DNA from: Posidonia oceanica
Lineage: Eukaryota; Streptophyta; Magnoliopsida; Alismatales; Posidoniaceae
Reading direction: 5' to 3'
Assembly: GCA_037176725.1 (NCBI GenBank)
Contig: JAZBRS010000026.1
Span: forward strand, 62,350,501-62,414,500
DNA: 64,000 bases
Part shown: positions 21,257 to 31,334 of the stretch, piece by piece
Layout of the letters: each line of letters starts with the position of its first letter
How positions within the stretch are numbered: position 1 is the first letter of the stretch
Made by a program: the position numbers and the translations under genes
Notes under the pieces: generated by a model
What the model was told of the DNA's origin: nothing
The model's database searches: none
What the model saw: the letters and a program-made list of their open reading frames with translations, nothing else

Positions 21257-21478
21257 GTATTGACAAAGATTGATATTAATACTCATCGTCCACAAATCGA
21301 TATTATTTATTTAGACCTATTTGACCTGCTAACTAATCTCAACTCGTTATCTTCTAACGAGTTAACTCAAATTACAGGTCAAGAGTTGAAAAATAGGTCA
21401 TGACCCAACTCGAGATTAAATGGATTGGGTAACGGGATGACCTCCGACTAGGCCCAACTCGACTCATTGACAACACTA

Positions 21479-21932
21479 CTCCCTCTGCAACCAACAACGA
21501 CAAACCACCTCGTCATGCCACAATCGACAATGAGGCTGTAGTTGGTGAGTCAGAACTCCACAATGGCATTGACAGGTGATGGAGAAATTCTAAGATTTAT
21601 AATAGAATCCATGGGTTGATGTCTTTGTTTATGGTAGAAGGGAGGGTAGAAATGCGAAAAGTTTGAAGTTTATGACGTCATAGAACATTTCGTTAACTTT
21701 AACTCAAAAACTAATCAATCTCAACATATATGTATAAAAAGGAGGATCCACTATTACACCTGAATTTTCAAATTTTTTGATGATAATTCAATATTTTTCT
21801 CTGATTTAGATGATATATACGTAATTTTTCCTTATATTAATTAAATATAAATTACACAATTTTTTCAAAATAATTGATTTTTTAAAACTTTATCATGTTG
21901 TTTGTGTCTTGTCGGGAATGCCAGGCCTATTA
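21479..21932. other. Short non-coding stretch between the two nests
   Basis: About 450 bp: the hAT target duplication, a C/A-rich start that continues the 1800-1970 flank, then AT-rich DNA with inverted similarity to about 1640-1760. At 21930-21932 is the TTA that borders the Harbinger end. No gene is seen. Confidence 0.6.
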
Positions 21933-21956
21933 GGTAGCGTTTGGTACGTTGGAATG

Positions 21957-23394
21957 TGTGGATGGATTTTTGGGGTGCTTGAGTTGAAGATGCCGGCGCT
22001 TCCACGACGTCGACAGCTTTGTTGTGATCGCCACTCGCCTTTGGGTAGACAAGACACCTGGGGGGAGATTGTGAAGATGTGGGTCCTCGGACCACTAGAT
22101 CGACGGCTGGATGTCGTCTAGCGGCCTCCTCGTGCTACGTAAGCGTTTTCCTTCCCTTCCAAAACAAAATGAAAAAGATCTAGATTAGTTCAAGTGTAGT
22201 AAATGTTAATAAAAGTAAATAGAAAATAACATAAGCAATTAAATCTAATACTAACCGGGGGTTGTTCCCCGCATGCATATGCTATGGGTCCTATTTTAAG
22301 GAATGCAATATGAGATGTAATGAGAAAGATTAGAAGAAGATACTCCCTTCACCCTCGTGCTGTATGCAATGGAGTAGAAGTGGAGGCACGGTCGGAGCTC
22401 TGGCTTGGCTCAGGATCTCTGGGATCTTGGGATGTAGTGATCTCTGGGATCTGAGTTGGGTTTCTCTCTGGATAGAGGGTGGAGACTAGGGTTTCTGGTT
22501 TGGAAACTCTAGCTATTTGAAGGTGGAAGCTCAGAAACCTAAACCCTACGGAAGATTTCTTTCTGATCTGAATGAGGGGGGGCTCTCTCCAAGAATGACC
22601 GGGGGTTCAAACACTGACCCACGGGGTCTATTTATAGACTTTAAGGGGTGTGGGTGGTTAACACATAGAAATTTCTAGAAAAAGTGGCAGTTATGGCCAG
22701 TCGCCGCATGGGTAGGCGACTTAGGCTAGCAACCGCCCAAGCAAACGTGGAGAAAACCGTAGAAATTCAGTTGACGGGAACCACGATCGTTAGTCGCCGT
22801 CTTTTTTGGCGTCTAGCAATTGAGGGGATCGTGGGAAATAATCGTTGCAGTTCTACGACCGTTAGTCGCCGCTTAGAGTGGCGCCTAACTGTCAAAGGGA
22901 TCGTGGGACACAACCGCCAAAAATAACCGTTCGATTCGGTTAACGGAGCCCACGACTGTCAGTCGCCGCTTAAAGTGGCGCCTAGGTTAGTCGCCTGTTG
23001 ACATGGCACCTATCCCAGTCGCCTCTCCAGCTGGCAACTAGCAACGTCTTTTGCATTTTTAACCCTGTCTTTTAAGTTTGATCCAGAAAACTCGATTAAA
23101 AGCCCGTAAAACTTCAGATATCTCATGAAATCATAAAAACATCTTCTTTAACTCAAATCTGCCACAGATTTGAGTGGAAAAGTGTGCTCAAAGGTACTCA
23201 AACTTGCCACTAGTTTGGGCGAGTCAGCTCTGCCACAGCTAACGTCCTTGAGCTAAGTAGAATCAAGAGTTGTTTTTTAGTAGATCATGAAAACTTCGGA
23301 AAATATGTTATTAAGCCTTAGTTGTGTGATCTGGGTGCCTCAGAAGTTCCTGTCCTCTATGAACTCTGGGAAATGCAAAAATGGGATATCTACA
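21957..23394 (-). repeat. 3' LTR (left copy) of the gag-only element
   Basis: About 1,438 bp and closely similar to 29895-31334. In element orientation it starts TGTAGATATCCC and ends CCATCCACA. It carries the TATA motif at 22629-22636 (minus strand) and the AGTCGCC/GGCGCCT hairpin repeats at about 22695-23040. Confidence 0.92.
22695..23040. repeat. Dispersed AGTCGCC...GGCGCCT hairpin motifs in the LTR
   Basis: At least five copies of a motif like TAGTCGCC-GCTTAGAGT-GGCGCCTA are spaced 40-70 bp apart. In each, CGCC can pair with GGCG around a loop of about 9 bases. They are linked by repeated GATCGTGGGA stretches. The same block is in the other LTR (about 30635-30980) with small rearrangements, and looser relatives appear in the leader near 28790-28870 and 29620-29660. 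Confidence 0.7.
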
Positions 23395-23410
23395 GATGCC
23401 CCTCCTTGAA
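23395..23410 (-). promoter_or_regulatory. Polypurine tract of the gag-only element
   Basis: On the minus strand CAAGGAGGGGCATC directly precedes the LTR start TGTAGATATC, as required for second-strand priming. Confidence 0.6.
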
Positions 23411-25849
23411 GTTGATCTTGGAACAAAATTGAGTCCAAGGTAAGAACAAATGTCCTATTGAACATTTCCTGAAAAGGGGAGCTCTATCTCAAACAATCCG
23501 CCACAAGGGATGAAGAAAGATAAAAATAAAAAAGGAAGAAGGGGTGAACTGACTCGGTGTCGGGGGATTGCCAAACAGCCAAGTGGTTCGATTAATTGCC
23601 GTCATATTGAAGACTCAGGCATGGAGGGGTCAAGTCGGGGCTATTTGTCGCAACCAATGTCAAGACCAGGTCAACCATGTAGAGATGTACTTCAACGGGA
23701 TAGAAGCTAGGGAGGAAATCATGGGGCAGGACCCTTACACGATCGAAAAGGAGTGCTCTTGTGGCATCATGCTTAAGATTTTACTCGGATTGGTAGGAAC
23801 TAGGTTGGCTCTAGGAGAATCACATGTCCTAAGGGTTTCTAACACTCTTGAAGAACAATGCTCCGTCCGTGCTCCACTTCCAATGATATGAGGAAATGCA
23901 TGGATGCATGATTCAAGCAAACAAATACAATGAAGGGTCCATATGCTAGGTTAGGCCGATGGGGTACGGTTGTTCCCAAACCATATGGACATATGCAAGA
24001 TGAATGAATGCAATTTGTTGTGGTCAAGTGTTTTCTATCTTCGAGTGTGACCAGCACTCTCTGGAAAGGACTGTCGTCCCACAGCTCGATTTGGCAAATA
24101 AAGGAGTTCTATGATTAAAGAACCGGGTGAGGGAGTGAACCCTTCCTTTGCCAAACCGAGGTTTGCCTTTTAGTCAAAGTGGGTGTGCCTTTGCACACTA
24201 TATGAGCCCCTTAAGCGTGAGCTCATTCTTTATGTTGTAAGCTTTGTACCTGCACACTTAACAAAAGATGTTAGTAATCACAAGTGAACCTTTCCTAGTT
24301 CCTATGGAGATTGACTAAGTTATACTTGTATAGGAGATAAAGTAATCCCTTAATCAACATGCTTGAGAACTAGGTGGAGGGAATTAGTCTTGGCCTCAGT
24401 TGAGAGATAGAAAATCGGAGCCCAGTAGACGCCAATTGTGAGTCATCCGTAGATGCTTTAAAGATTATTGCAAAAGCAATGTCTTTGTTGAGAAAAATGC
24501 ACCCAAGCCGTGAGGCACGCTTGAGTAGGACATTATCCCCAAATCCGAGGTGAAATGATTGTTGCATCACTAGCCAAACTAATTCCAGTTTTCCCTACTT
24601 ACTAAGTTTTCACTTGTATGTAGGATGGATGGTACTTCTTTTTTTGGTTGGTTTTTTTCTTGAGTTTTTCTAATTTTTTGAATTTTTTGGGACTTTCTGA
24701 TTTTTTTTTTGTGTTTTGGGATTTTCTAATTTTTTTTGGTATTTTGGGATTTTCTAATTTTTTGGTAGTTTTTTGGATTTTCTGATTTTTGGATTTTCTG
24801 ATTTTTGGATTTTCTGATTTTTTGGATTTTCTAATTTTTTTTAGTAGTTTTTGGATTGATGAGTACAGTCACAACCTTCTTTTTTAAAGATTTTGCAGTA
24901 TTGCCTTATATTATCTAGGGTGAGAGAACTTTCCCTTCTAACATGCTTAGTCTTTTGAGAACTTGGGACCTCATCCTAGCCTTAGTTTGATTGTTGTTTC
25001 CTTCGTTTAATCAGTCCCTGAACTTCTAGGATTCCCATTCCCTTACCTGTGAGTGAGATAGGTGGAGGAGGCTTGAAGTGCAGTAAGCCCTCGACTTTGG
25101 CTTAGGTCTTGAATTCCACTTGCCTTTCCTTGGTTCCTTAACGCGTCTCTCTAGGATTTATGCTTTAGGTTCATTGACAGCTTTTGCCATGTTCTTTTTC
25201 CGCTCTTTGGACAGCTCTTTGCTGACCTCTTTCAGTTGGACAGTTTCTTTTACTGTCTCTTTTCATTTGTTCCTCGCTTGGACAGCTTCTTTGCTGCCTT
25301 CTTTCCTTTCTGTTTGGGCAGTTTTTGCTACCATCTTTGCTAGACGCTTTCTAAGTTAATTGGCAAGCGGTTCGTACCATAAGCCTTTGCTCCGAGCTTG
25401 CCTTTCTCTTACTACCCCGTGCAAGTGTATGTGCAGGCAGGACAAGGATGAGGTTACCCTAGTTGTTCAGTTCCTTTTCTATTTAGGATGCAACTTTCTT
25501 TCCTTGGCTAGAATTTGGTCTTTGATTCTTTCTAGAGTTTGGCATGCTAATTAATGGTGTATTATATGTAACTCCCACGGATCTGAAGATGTCTTCAGGC
25601 TGTCACAACTAGTGGTTGGACCTTCCCTGGGTGTCACGGTCTCTACTTAGGAACCTTAGGTAATATTTTGGCAGTTCTGCTTAATGCCTTAAGTTGTTAG
25701 GTATAGCCCACACTCATCAGTCATTTTTATTTATTTTATTCTATAATCTAACTTAGCATTAGATACCAAATAAAGAAAAAATAAAGGAAAACAGAATACG
25801 GAAAGAAAAATGTCTTATTTACATGTTTTAATTGAATTAACCACTACCC
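23411..25849 (-). other. Long non-coding 3' region of the gag-only element
   Basis: About 2.4 kb where pol would be expected. No RT, RNase H or integrase motif and no frame above about 110 codons with recognisable features. It includes a T-rich minisatellite at 24640-24860. Short frames near 23510-24060 and 25120-25550 show no family match. Confidence 0.75.
24640..24860. repeat. T-rich minisatellite
   Basis: Loose tandem copies of GGATTTTCTGATTTTT (about 16 bp) and variants with longer T runs. This is low-complexity expansion inside the retrotransposon 3' region. Confidence 0.75.
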
Positions 25850-28504
25850 TTAGTCGGGTTCAGTGGAACTTTGCACCTCCCTTCCCAGATGAGGGGGCTT
25901 ACCTGAGGGGTGACTGAGGAAGTCTGCCCCTGGCGTGTAGCAATCAGGTGCTTGTGGCACATGTTCTTGTCTTTCTTTTGGTTTGCGCCCTGTCCTTACT
26001 TTTAGAGGGTCAGAGTCGGACTCGTTCTGACCCGTTCCAGGCAGTGTGCCCCTGGTGGCTTCGTCTTGGAGTGAGGCTATCAGATGTCCTCCTCCTTTAG
26101 AAGTGTGGCTGCCGATGTGTTCTGTAACATCTTCTCCTTCATAGCTACAGTGTTTATGACTGCCCCTAGTGTGTCCATTTGTAGGATTGGGTGGCTTGGG
26201 AGGAGGATCAGCTCTTGCTTGTGCTGCTTGGAGAGCTTGGTAGAGTGAACTAAGTGCAGCTTCTACTTTATACCAGTCTGAATCTGCATACTCATCGTAG
26301 ATGGGCAACTGGTCTTCTTTTGTTAAGTCCTGGAACACTTCAGAATCCACCGTCTGCTCATCGCACCAGTCAGCGTATTTGTCATAAACGGGCAAGCAAC
26401 CTTCCTTTGTTAAGTCCTGAAGCACATGGGAATCAAGGTCCTCTTCGCTTGATAGGCTCTGTTCTAGATCTGCTGGTATGCACTGGATGGATGCAAATTC
26501 AGCCCAAGCAGCTGATAAGATGATCTCTGCATTTGCATGATCTACTCGGTAGTCGAACAAGGGCTCTTGGTGTATCTGCATCACCTGTTGTCCTTCCTGA
26601 GCCGCCTTTAGTCTGGCTTTAAGCTCAGACCACATGATATCACCCTTGTCATTAAGATTGTGTATCTTATCTTTGACAGTGAAGCATTCTTCAAGGGTGT
26701 GCCCGTTGTTCTGATGATAAGGGCAGTGCTTGGCCATATTAGCGTTCGGATAGCTCGGGCTGGGCTTTGGGAACTGCAAATCTCCACTTTCAACCAGCAT
26801 CCTGAATGTATCAGAGATTGATTCAGGAAGCGGAGGATGGTTTTGCCTCTGAGGGCCTTTGTAGTTTCATGGAGGAGGGACGCCGTGATAGTTCCTCTGC
26901 CCCTGTTGTTGCCCCTGGTATCTTTGCTGGGCATGTATTGGATAATCAAGTGGCTATTGTTGTTGGTGCTGTATTGGCTGCACTACCTGCCCCTGGTACT
27001 ACGCTGGTTGGCTTAGGTATAGCTCCGGCTGATACTGGGTTGGTTGCCTTTTGGCCAGGAGTGATTGCTCAGACTGGTATTGGCCCTTCTGTTTCTTCTG
27101 GATTGAGACCTGTGCCATGTCACCAATGATCCCTTCAAGTGTATAGCCAGTGCCCCTCTTTTTGCCCCTTCCCTCAAGCTCTAAGAATGGTAGGTCCTCT
27201 TTGTGACGGAGGATCCTTGCAGCGCGTTCGTGTAGCTGAGGGTATGCTTGGAGGTCACTCATTAGTAGCCCTATTCTGAGTGCCCCTATGGTGTTGCAAG
27301 CGATGATCTCGACAGCTTGGCTTTCAGGAATATAGCATTTAGACCTTGCAGCCATGTCCCTCCATCTACTTGCAAAACTGGCGAACTCCTCATCAGGTTT
27401 CATCTTTTCAGCGAGGAGGTCGCTCATTGTGGGCTCATGCTGGATGCGATGGACATATTGGCGCAAAAATTTCTCCTGGACCATCTTGAAGTCATTGAGA
27501 TCATATGCTATGAGCGTATTGAACCATCCCAGTGCTTCTCCTTCCAAGCTTTTAAAGAACAGATAGATTATAAGTCCATTATCGTATTGATAGGGCAGAG
27601 CATCCATGGCGAATGTGGCTAGATGGCCCCTTGGATCCTCTGTTCCATTGTATTTCCTCATTTTTGGCATTTTGAATCCAGGTGGAAGAACAAAATGAGG
27701 AAATTTAGAAGTGTCGAACCCTATCGGTGCTTTGGATGTAACTCCCGCCTCTGTTAGTGCTTCAGCGATCATCCTTTTGAGATTTGTCCCTGGTGCGGCA
27801 TATTGCCCCTGGCTCGGGTGTTTTTGTGTCTGTGGTAATGATGGGTTATGTTGCGGGGGAAGGAAGGATGACTGAGGTTGTGTAGTGTAGTATTGTGTGT
27901 TAATAGGAGGTTGTTGTGGATGGAAGAATGATGATGGGAGTGGAGTGGGGTAGTATTGGGTATTAGCGGGAGGTTGTGGCATGTATTGGGTTGTATATGG
28001 CGGAGTTGGATGGATGTAAGGGTAGGTGGGCATTGTGTGGTATGGTGGGTAGGAACCTTGGTTAGGAAAGGTAGGGTCTGGTATGGCATGTGTATAGACT
28101 GGTGTATGGAGTGAGTGGTTGTGGTGTTCTTGGATTGTTAAAGTTTGTGGGTTTGTGTAGGTACAGTGTTGTTGAGCCAGGGACTGCCGGACCTCGTTGA
28201 TTTCCTCCTCAGTTAGATGAAAGGTAGTCACGATGGGAGGCACTACACGGGAAGTCAACTCCGGACGTGTAAGCTCAAGCTGAGTGTTCCATGTTTGAAA
28301 TTGGCTTGTCTCTCTTCCTTCTTCGGTATTGTAATCGAAGGAGATGGAGACGTGCGGGAACTGTCGCCGCCCTATTGCATGCAAGAACCGAGGGGTTCCC
28401 GACCCTTCCGTTTGTGGAGTTGAGTCCCTGTAGGAGAACCCATCGGGGCCTAGAGTTGGTTGCGCCATAGAGGTGGAGGTAGATGATGCACCAGTGTACT
28501 CCAT
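25850..28504 (-). pseudogene. gag: Ogre/Tat-like gag of the non-autonomous element (two in-frame stops)
   Basis: One frame of about 884 codons starts at ATG 28504 (MEYTGASSTSTSMAQPTLGP) and ends at 25850. It is interrupted only by a TAG at 26999-27001 and a TGA near 26870. Residues about 60-240 are Pro/Gln/Tyr-rich. The capsid core follows (residues about 255-460): KMPKMRKYNGTEDPRGHLAT, EGEALGWFNTL, FKMVQEKFLRQYV and DEEFASFASRWRDMAA, the retrotransposon-gag pattern. After the stops an atypical zinc finger HCPYHQNNGHTLEECF leads into VKDKIHNLNDKG, as in Ogre-type gag. The Asp/Glu-rich tail has a duplicated QDLTKE block near 26300-26430. The frame is otherwise clean, which suggests it was kept under selection until recently. 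Confidence 0.85.
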
Positions 28505-28605
28505 TGTTTTCTTTTTCTTTTCTTTTTTGTTTTTTTCTTTCTTTTTTTTTCTTTTCCTTTTTCTTTCTTCTCTTTTGCTTTCTTTTCTTTTTTTCTTTTT
28601 TTCTA
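28505..28605. repeat. Pyrimidine tract abutting the gag start (purine tract in the mRNA)
   Basis: About 100 bp of TTTTCTTTTC-type sequence on the plus strand, which is an A/G tract in the element's transcript, ending exactly at the gag ATG. Confidence 0.8.
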
Positions 28606-29865
28606 AACTATTACAGACTATTACAGGAGATTAAAAAGAAATTACAGACTTAAGTAACATTAATTAATATAGACTCGATGGAATAAAGGAAAATCAACAG
28701 AAACTAAAACAGTTTGTGCCTACAATCTTGTGAACAGTAATATATGTAAACCCCTGCAAGCAATGCACTGAAACGAAAGGTTCCCCTGTAGTCGCCTGTA
28801 ATACAAGCAGCCAAACAAGTCGTTGTTTTCACTGGCGGCAGAGCAAGGCGCCTTTTGAACAGGCGGCTATGCCTCTTGTTCAGTCAGCAAACCAGGTCTG
28901 TCTTGGACAGACCACGCAACAGTCAGGAAAAATAATAAAAAACAGGTTTCAAACAGTGCATTGTTTTTACTTGTTTAAGTGTTTAATTAATGGATTGCTT
29001 AATTAAACCTACGTGGGTCACAAGTAACAGGGATTGGTTGGCTTTAAGGTACTCCTCCTTGACCTTCTTTAGGGTCCACCAAGAGGGCCTAGATGGGGGG
29101 CTTGTCTCTCTAAATAGAGACCCTCCACCTAGGATTCTGTCCTTAGGCTCGGCACTTAGCAAACCACAAAAAAACAATAAATAAACACGAAATATTAAAG
29201 TGTAAAGTATCTACCAAGTTTTACTATTGACTTAGGGAGAGAGAGGAGTCAATAATAACACTTGGGACACCTTGAGATCTTGATCTAACTATTGCAGTTA
29301 ACGCTGAGTATGGGAGAGCGACTTGCACTGGCCCGAGTTCGCTCAGGTTAACTGTTCTAGCTAGAGGAAGACTTCCTCAAGGAACTTCAACTTTAATACT
29401 AAACAATTAGTTTCCACCTTAAGGGTGGACACAAGCAAATCTAAAAACCGTTAAAAAACTAAAACATGGTGGACATGAATAGTTTTTTTTTTTAATTAAT
29501 TTTTTTTCCAACTGCAGATCTAAAAAACAGCACAAATTACAGGGAAAAAAACTAAGGATCAGCAGTGAAAACAAAATGGACTCTGGGTTGCCTGTAATGG
29601 CAGCGCCCCTGTCGATCGCCTCTTGACGAAGCGGCTAAGACAGGCACTCCTTGAATAGGCGGCTCACGGCCACAATCTTCTGACCTCAGTAAAATAGTCC
29701 CAACTTTGGAGCTGGGGATTTTACTGATGTCAGAAACAGAAAAAGGTTTCGGAGTCGTGAAAACCTAATCGCACGATCACCCGAACCAAAAAAACTACAC
29801 CTATATCTATAAGAATAATGGAAAGGAAGGAAGGAATTTACTTACGTAGCACGGGGGTTGGCTAA
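28606..29865 (-). other. 5' leader of the gag-only element
   Basis: About 1.26 kb between primer site and gag tract, non-coding. It holds scattered GGCGGC/AGTCGCC motifs akin to those of the LTR (near 28785-28870 and 29615-29660). Confidence 0.7.
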
Positions 29866-29889
29866 ATCCGAGTCCCACCGTGATCGCCA
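29866..29889 (-). promoter_or_regulatory. Primer binding site of the gag-only element (not Met-tRNA)
   Basis: Five bases inside the LTR, the minus strand reads TGGCGATCACGGTGGGACTC. It looks like the complement of a tRNA 3' end (CCA plus T-arm). This differs from the TGGTATCAGAGC sites of the other LTR elements here and resembles the TGGCGA-type sites of Ogre/Tat elements, often ascribed to Arg-tRNA. The exact tRNA is not verified. Confidence 0.65.
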
Positions 29890-29894
29890 GAAAC

Positions 29895-31334
29895 TGTGGA
29901 TGGATTTTTGGGGTGCTTGAGTTGAAGATGCTGGCGCTTCCACGACGTCGACAGCTTTGTTGTGATCGCCACTCGCCTTTGGGTAGACAAGACACCTGGG
30001 GGGAGATTGTGAAGATGTGGGTCCTTGGACCACTAGATCGACGGCTGGATGTCGTCTAGCGGCCTCCTCGTGCTACGTAAGCGTTTTCCTTCCCTTCCAA
30101 AACAAAATGAAAAAGATCTAGATTAGTTCAAGTGTAGTAAATGTTAATAAAAGTAAATAGAAAATAACATAAGCAATTAAATCTAATACTAACCGGGGGT
30201 TGTTCCCCGCATGCATATGCTATGGGTCCTATTTTAAAGAATGCAATATGAGATGTAATGAGAAAGATTAGAAGAAGATACTCCCTTCACCCTCGTGCTG
30301 TATGCAATGGAGTAGAAGTGGAGGCTCGGTCGGAGCTCTGGCTTGGCTCAGGATCTCTGGGATCTTGGGATGTAGTGATCTCTGGGATCTGAGTTGGGTT
30401 TCTCTCTGGATAGAGGGTGGAGACTAGGGTTTCTGGTTTGGAAACTCTAGGTGTTTGAAAGTGGAAGCTCAGAAACCTAAAACCTATAGAAGATTTCTTT
30501 CTGACCTGACTGAGGGGGGACTCTCTCCAAGAATGACCGAGGGTTCAAACACTGACCCATGGGGTCTATTTATAGACTCCAAGGGGTGTGGGTGGTTAAC
30601 ACATAGAAATTTCTAGAAAAAGTGGCAGTTATGGCCAGTCGCTGCATCGGTAGACGACTTAGGCTAGCAACCGCCCAAGCAAACGTGGAGAAAATCGTAG
30701 AAATTTGGTTGACGGGAACCACGATCGTTAGTCACCAGTTAGGTTGGCGTCTAGAGGTTAGTCGCCGTCTTTGTTGGCGTCTAGCAGTTGAGGGGATACC
30801 GTTAGTCGCCGCTTAGAGTGGCGCCTAGCTGTCGAGGGGATCGTGGGACACGTCCGCCAAAAATAACCGTTCGATTCGATTAACGAAGCCCACGACTGTC
30901 AGTCGCCGCTTAGAGTGGCGCCTAGGTTAGTCGCCTGTTGACATGGCTCCTATCCCAGTCGCCTCTCCAGCTGGCAACTAGCAACGTCTTTTGCATTTTT
31001 AACCCTGTCTTTTAAGTTTGATCCAGAAAACTCTATTAAAAGCCCGTAAAACTTCAGATATCTCATGAAATCATAAAAACATCTTCTTTAACTCAAATCT
31101 GCTACAGATTTGAGTGGAAAAGTGTGCTCAAAGGTACTCAAACTTGCCACTAGTTTGGGCGAGTCAGCTCTGCCACAGCTAATGTCCTTGAGCTAAGTAG
31201 AATCAAGTGTTGTTTTTAAGCAGATCATGAAAACTCCGGAAAATATGTTATTAAGCCTTAGTTGTGTGATCTGGGTGCCTCAGAAGTTCCTGTCCTCTAT
31301 GAACTCTGGGAAATGCGAAAATGGGATATCTACA
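29895..31334 (-). repeat. 5' LTR (right copy) of the gag-only element
   Basis: About 1,440 bp, direct repeat of 21957-23394 with few substitutions and a small rearrangement in the hairpin block near 30730-30800. It is followed by the GAATG duplication at 31335-31339. Confidence 0.92.
30567..30574 (-). promoter_or_regulatory. TATA box of the gag-only element
   Basis: TATAAATA on the minus strand, in the context TCTATAAATAGACCCC, conserved in both LTRs (22629-22636 in the other). It is a good match to a plant TATA box; promoter activity is inferred. Confidence 0.6.

Larger units (their letters stand above)
1972..21478. mobile_element. Non-autonomous hAT element, split by the Sirevirus
   Basis: The left terminus TAGGGCTATCAATAAATC and the complement of the right terminus TAGTGTTGTCAATGAGTC match at 13 of 18 positions; the differences are mostly transitions. 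This is the usual TAGGG..GTCAAT form of plant hAT ends. The element is flanked by a perfect 8-bp duplication CTCCCTCT (1964-1971 and 21479-21486), the length expected of hAT insertion. Own sequence is only 1972-2343 plus 21262-21478, about 590 bp with no transposase, so it is a MITE-like derivative. The remainder is the Sirevirus that landed in it, which makes this the oldest layer of the nest. Confidence 0.85.
21957..31334 (-). mobile_element. Gag-only (TR-GAG-like) LTR retrotransposon, minus strand
   Basis: Direct repeats of about 1.44 kb (21957-23394 and 29895-31334) have TG/CA ends and a perfect 5-bp duplication GAATG (21952-21956 and 31335-31339). On the minus strand the order is LTR, primer site, about 1.4-kb leader, one gag frame (28504 to 25850), about 2.4 kb of non-coding DNA, polypurine tract, LTR. 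No protease, RT, RNase H or integrase motif is found on either strand. Gag and primer site look like the Ogre/Tat branch of Ty3/gypsy, so this is a non-autonomous derivative that would need pol supplied in trans. Confidence 0.88.

Noticed and set aside
23395..25849. Hidden pol remnants in the gag-only element
   Set aside because: Looked on both strands for RT (xxDD), RNase H and integrase signatures and found none.
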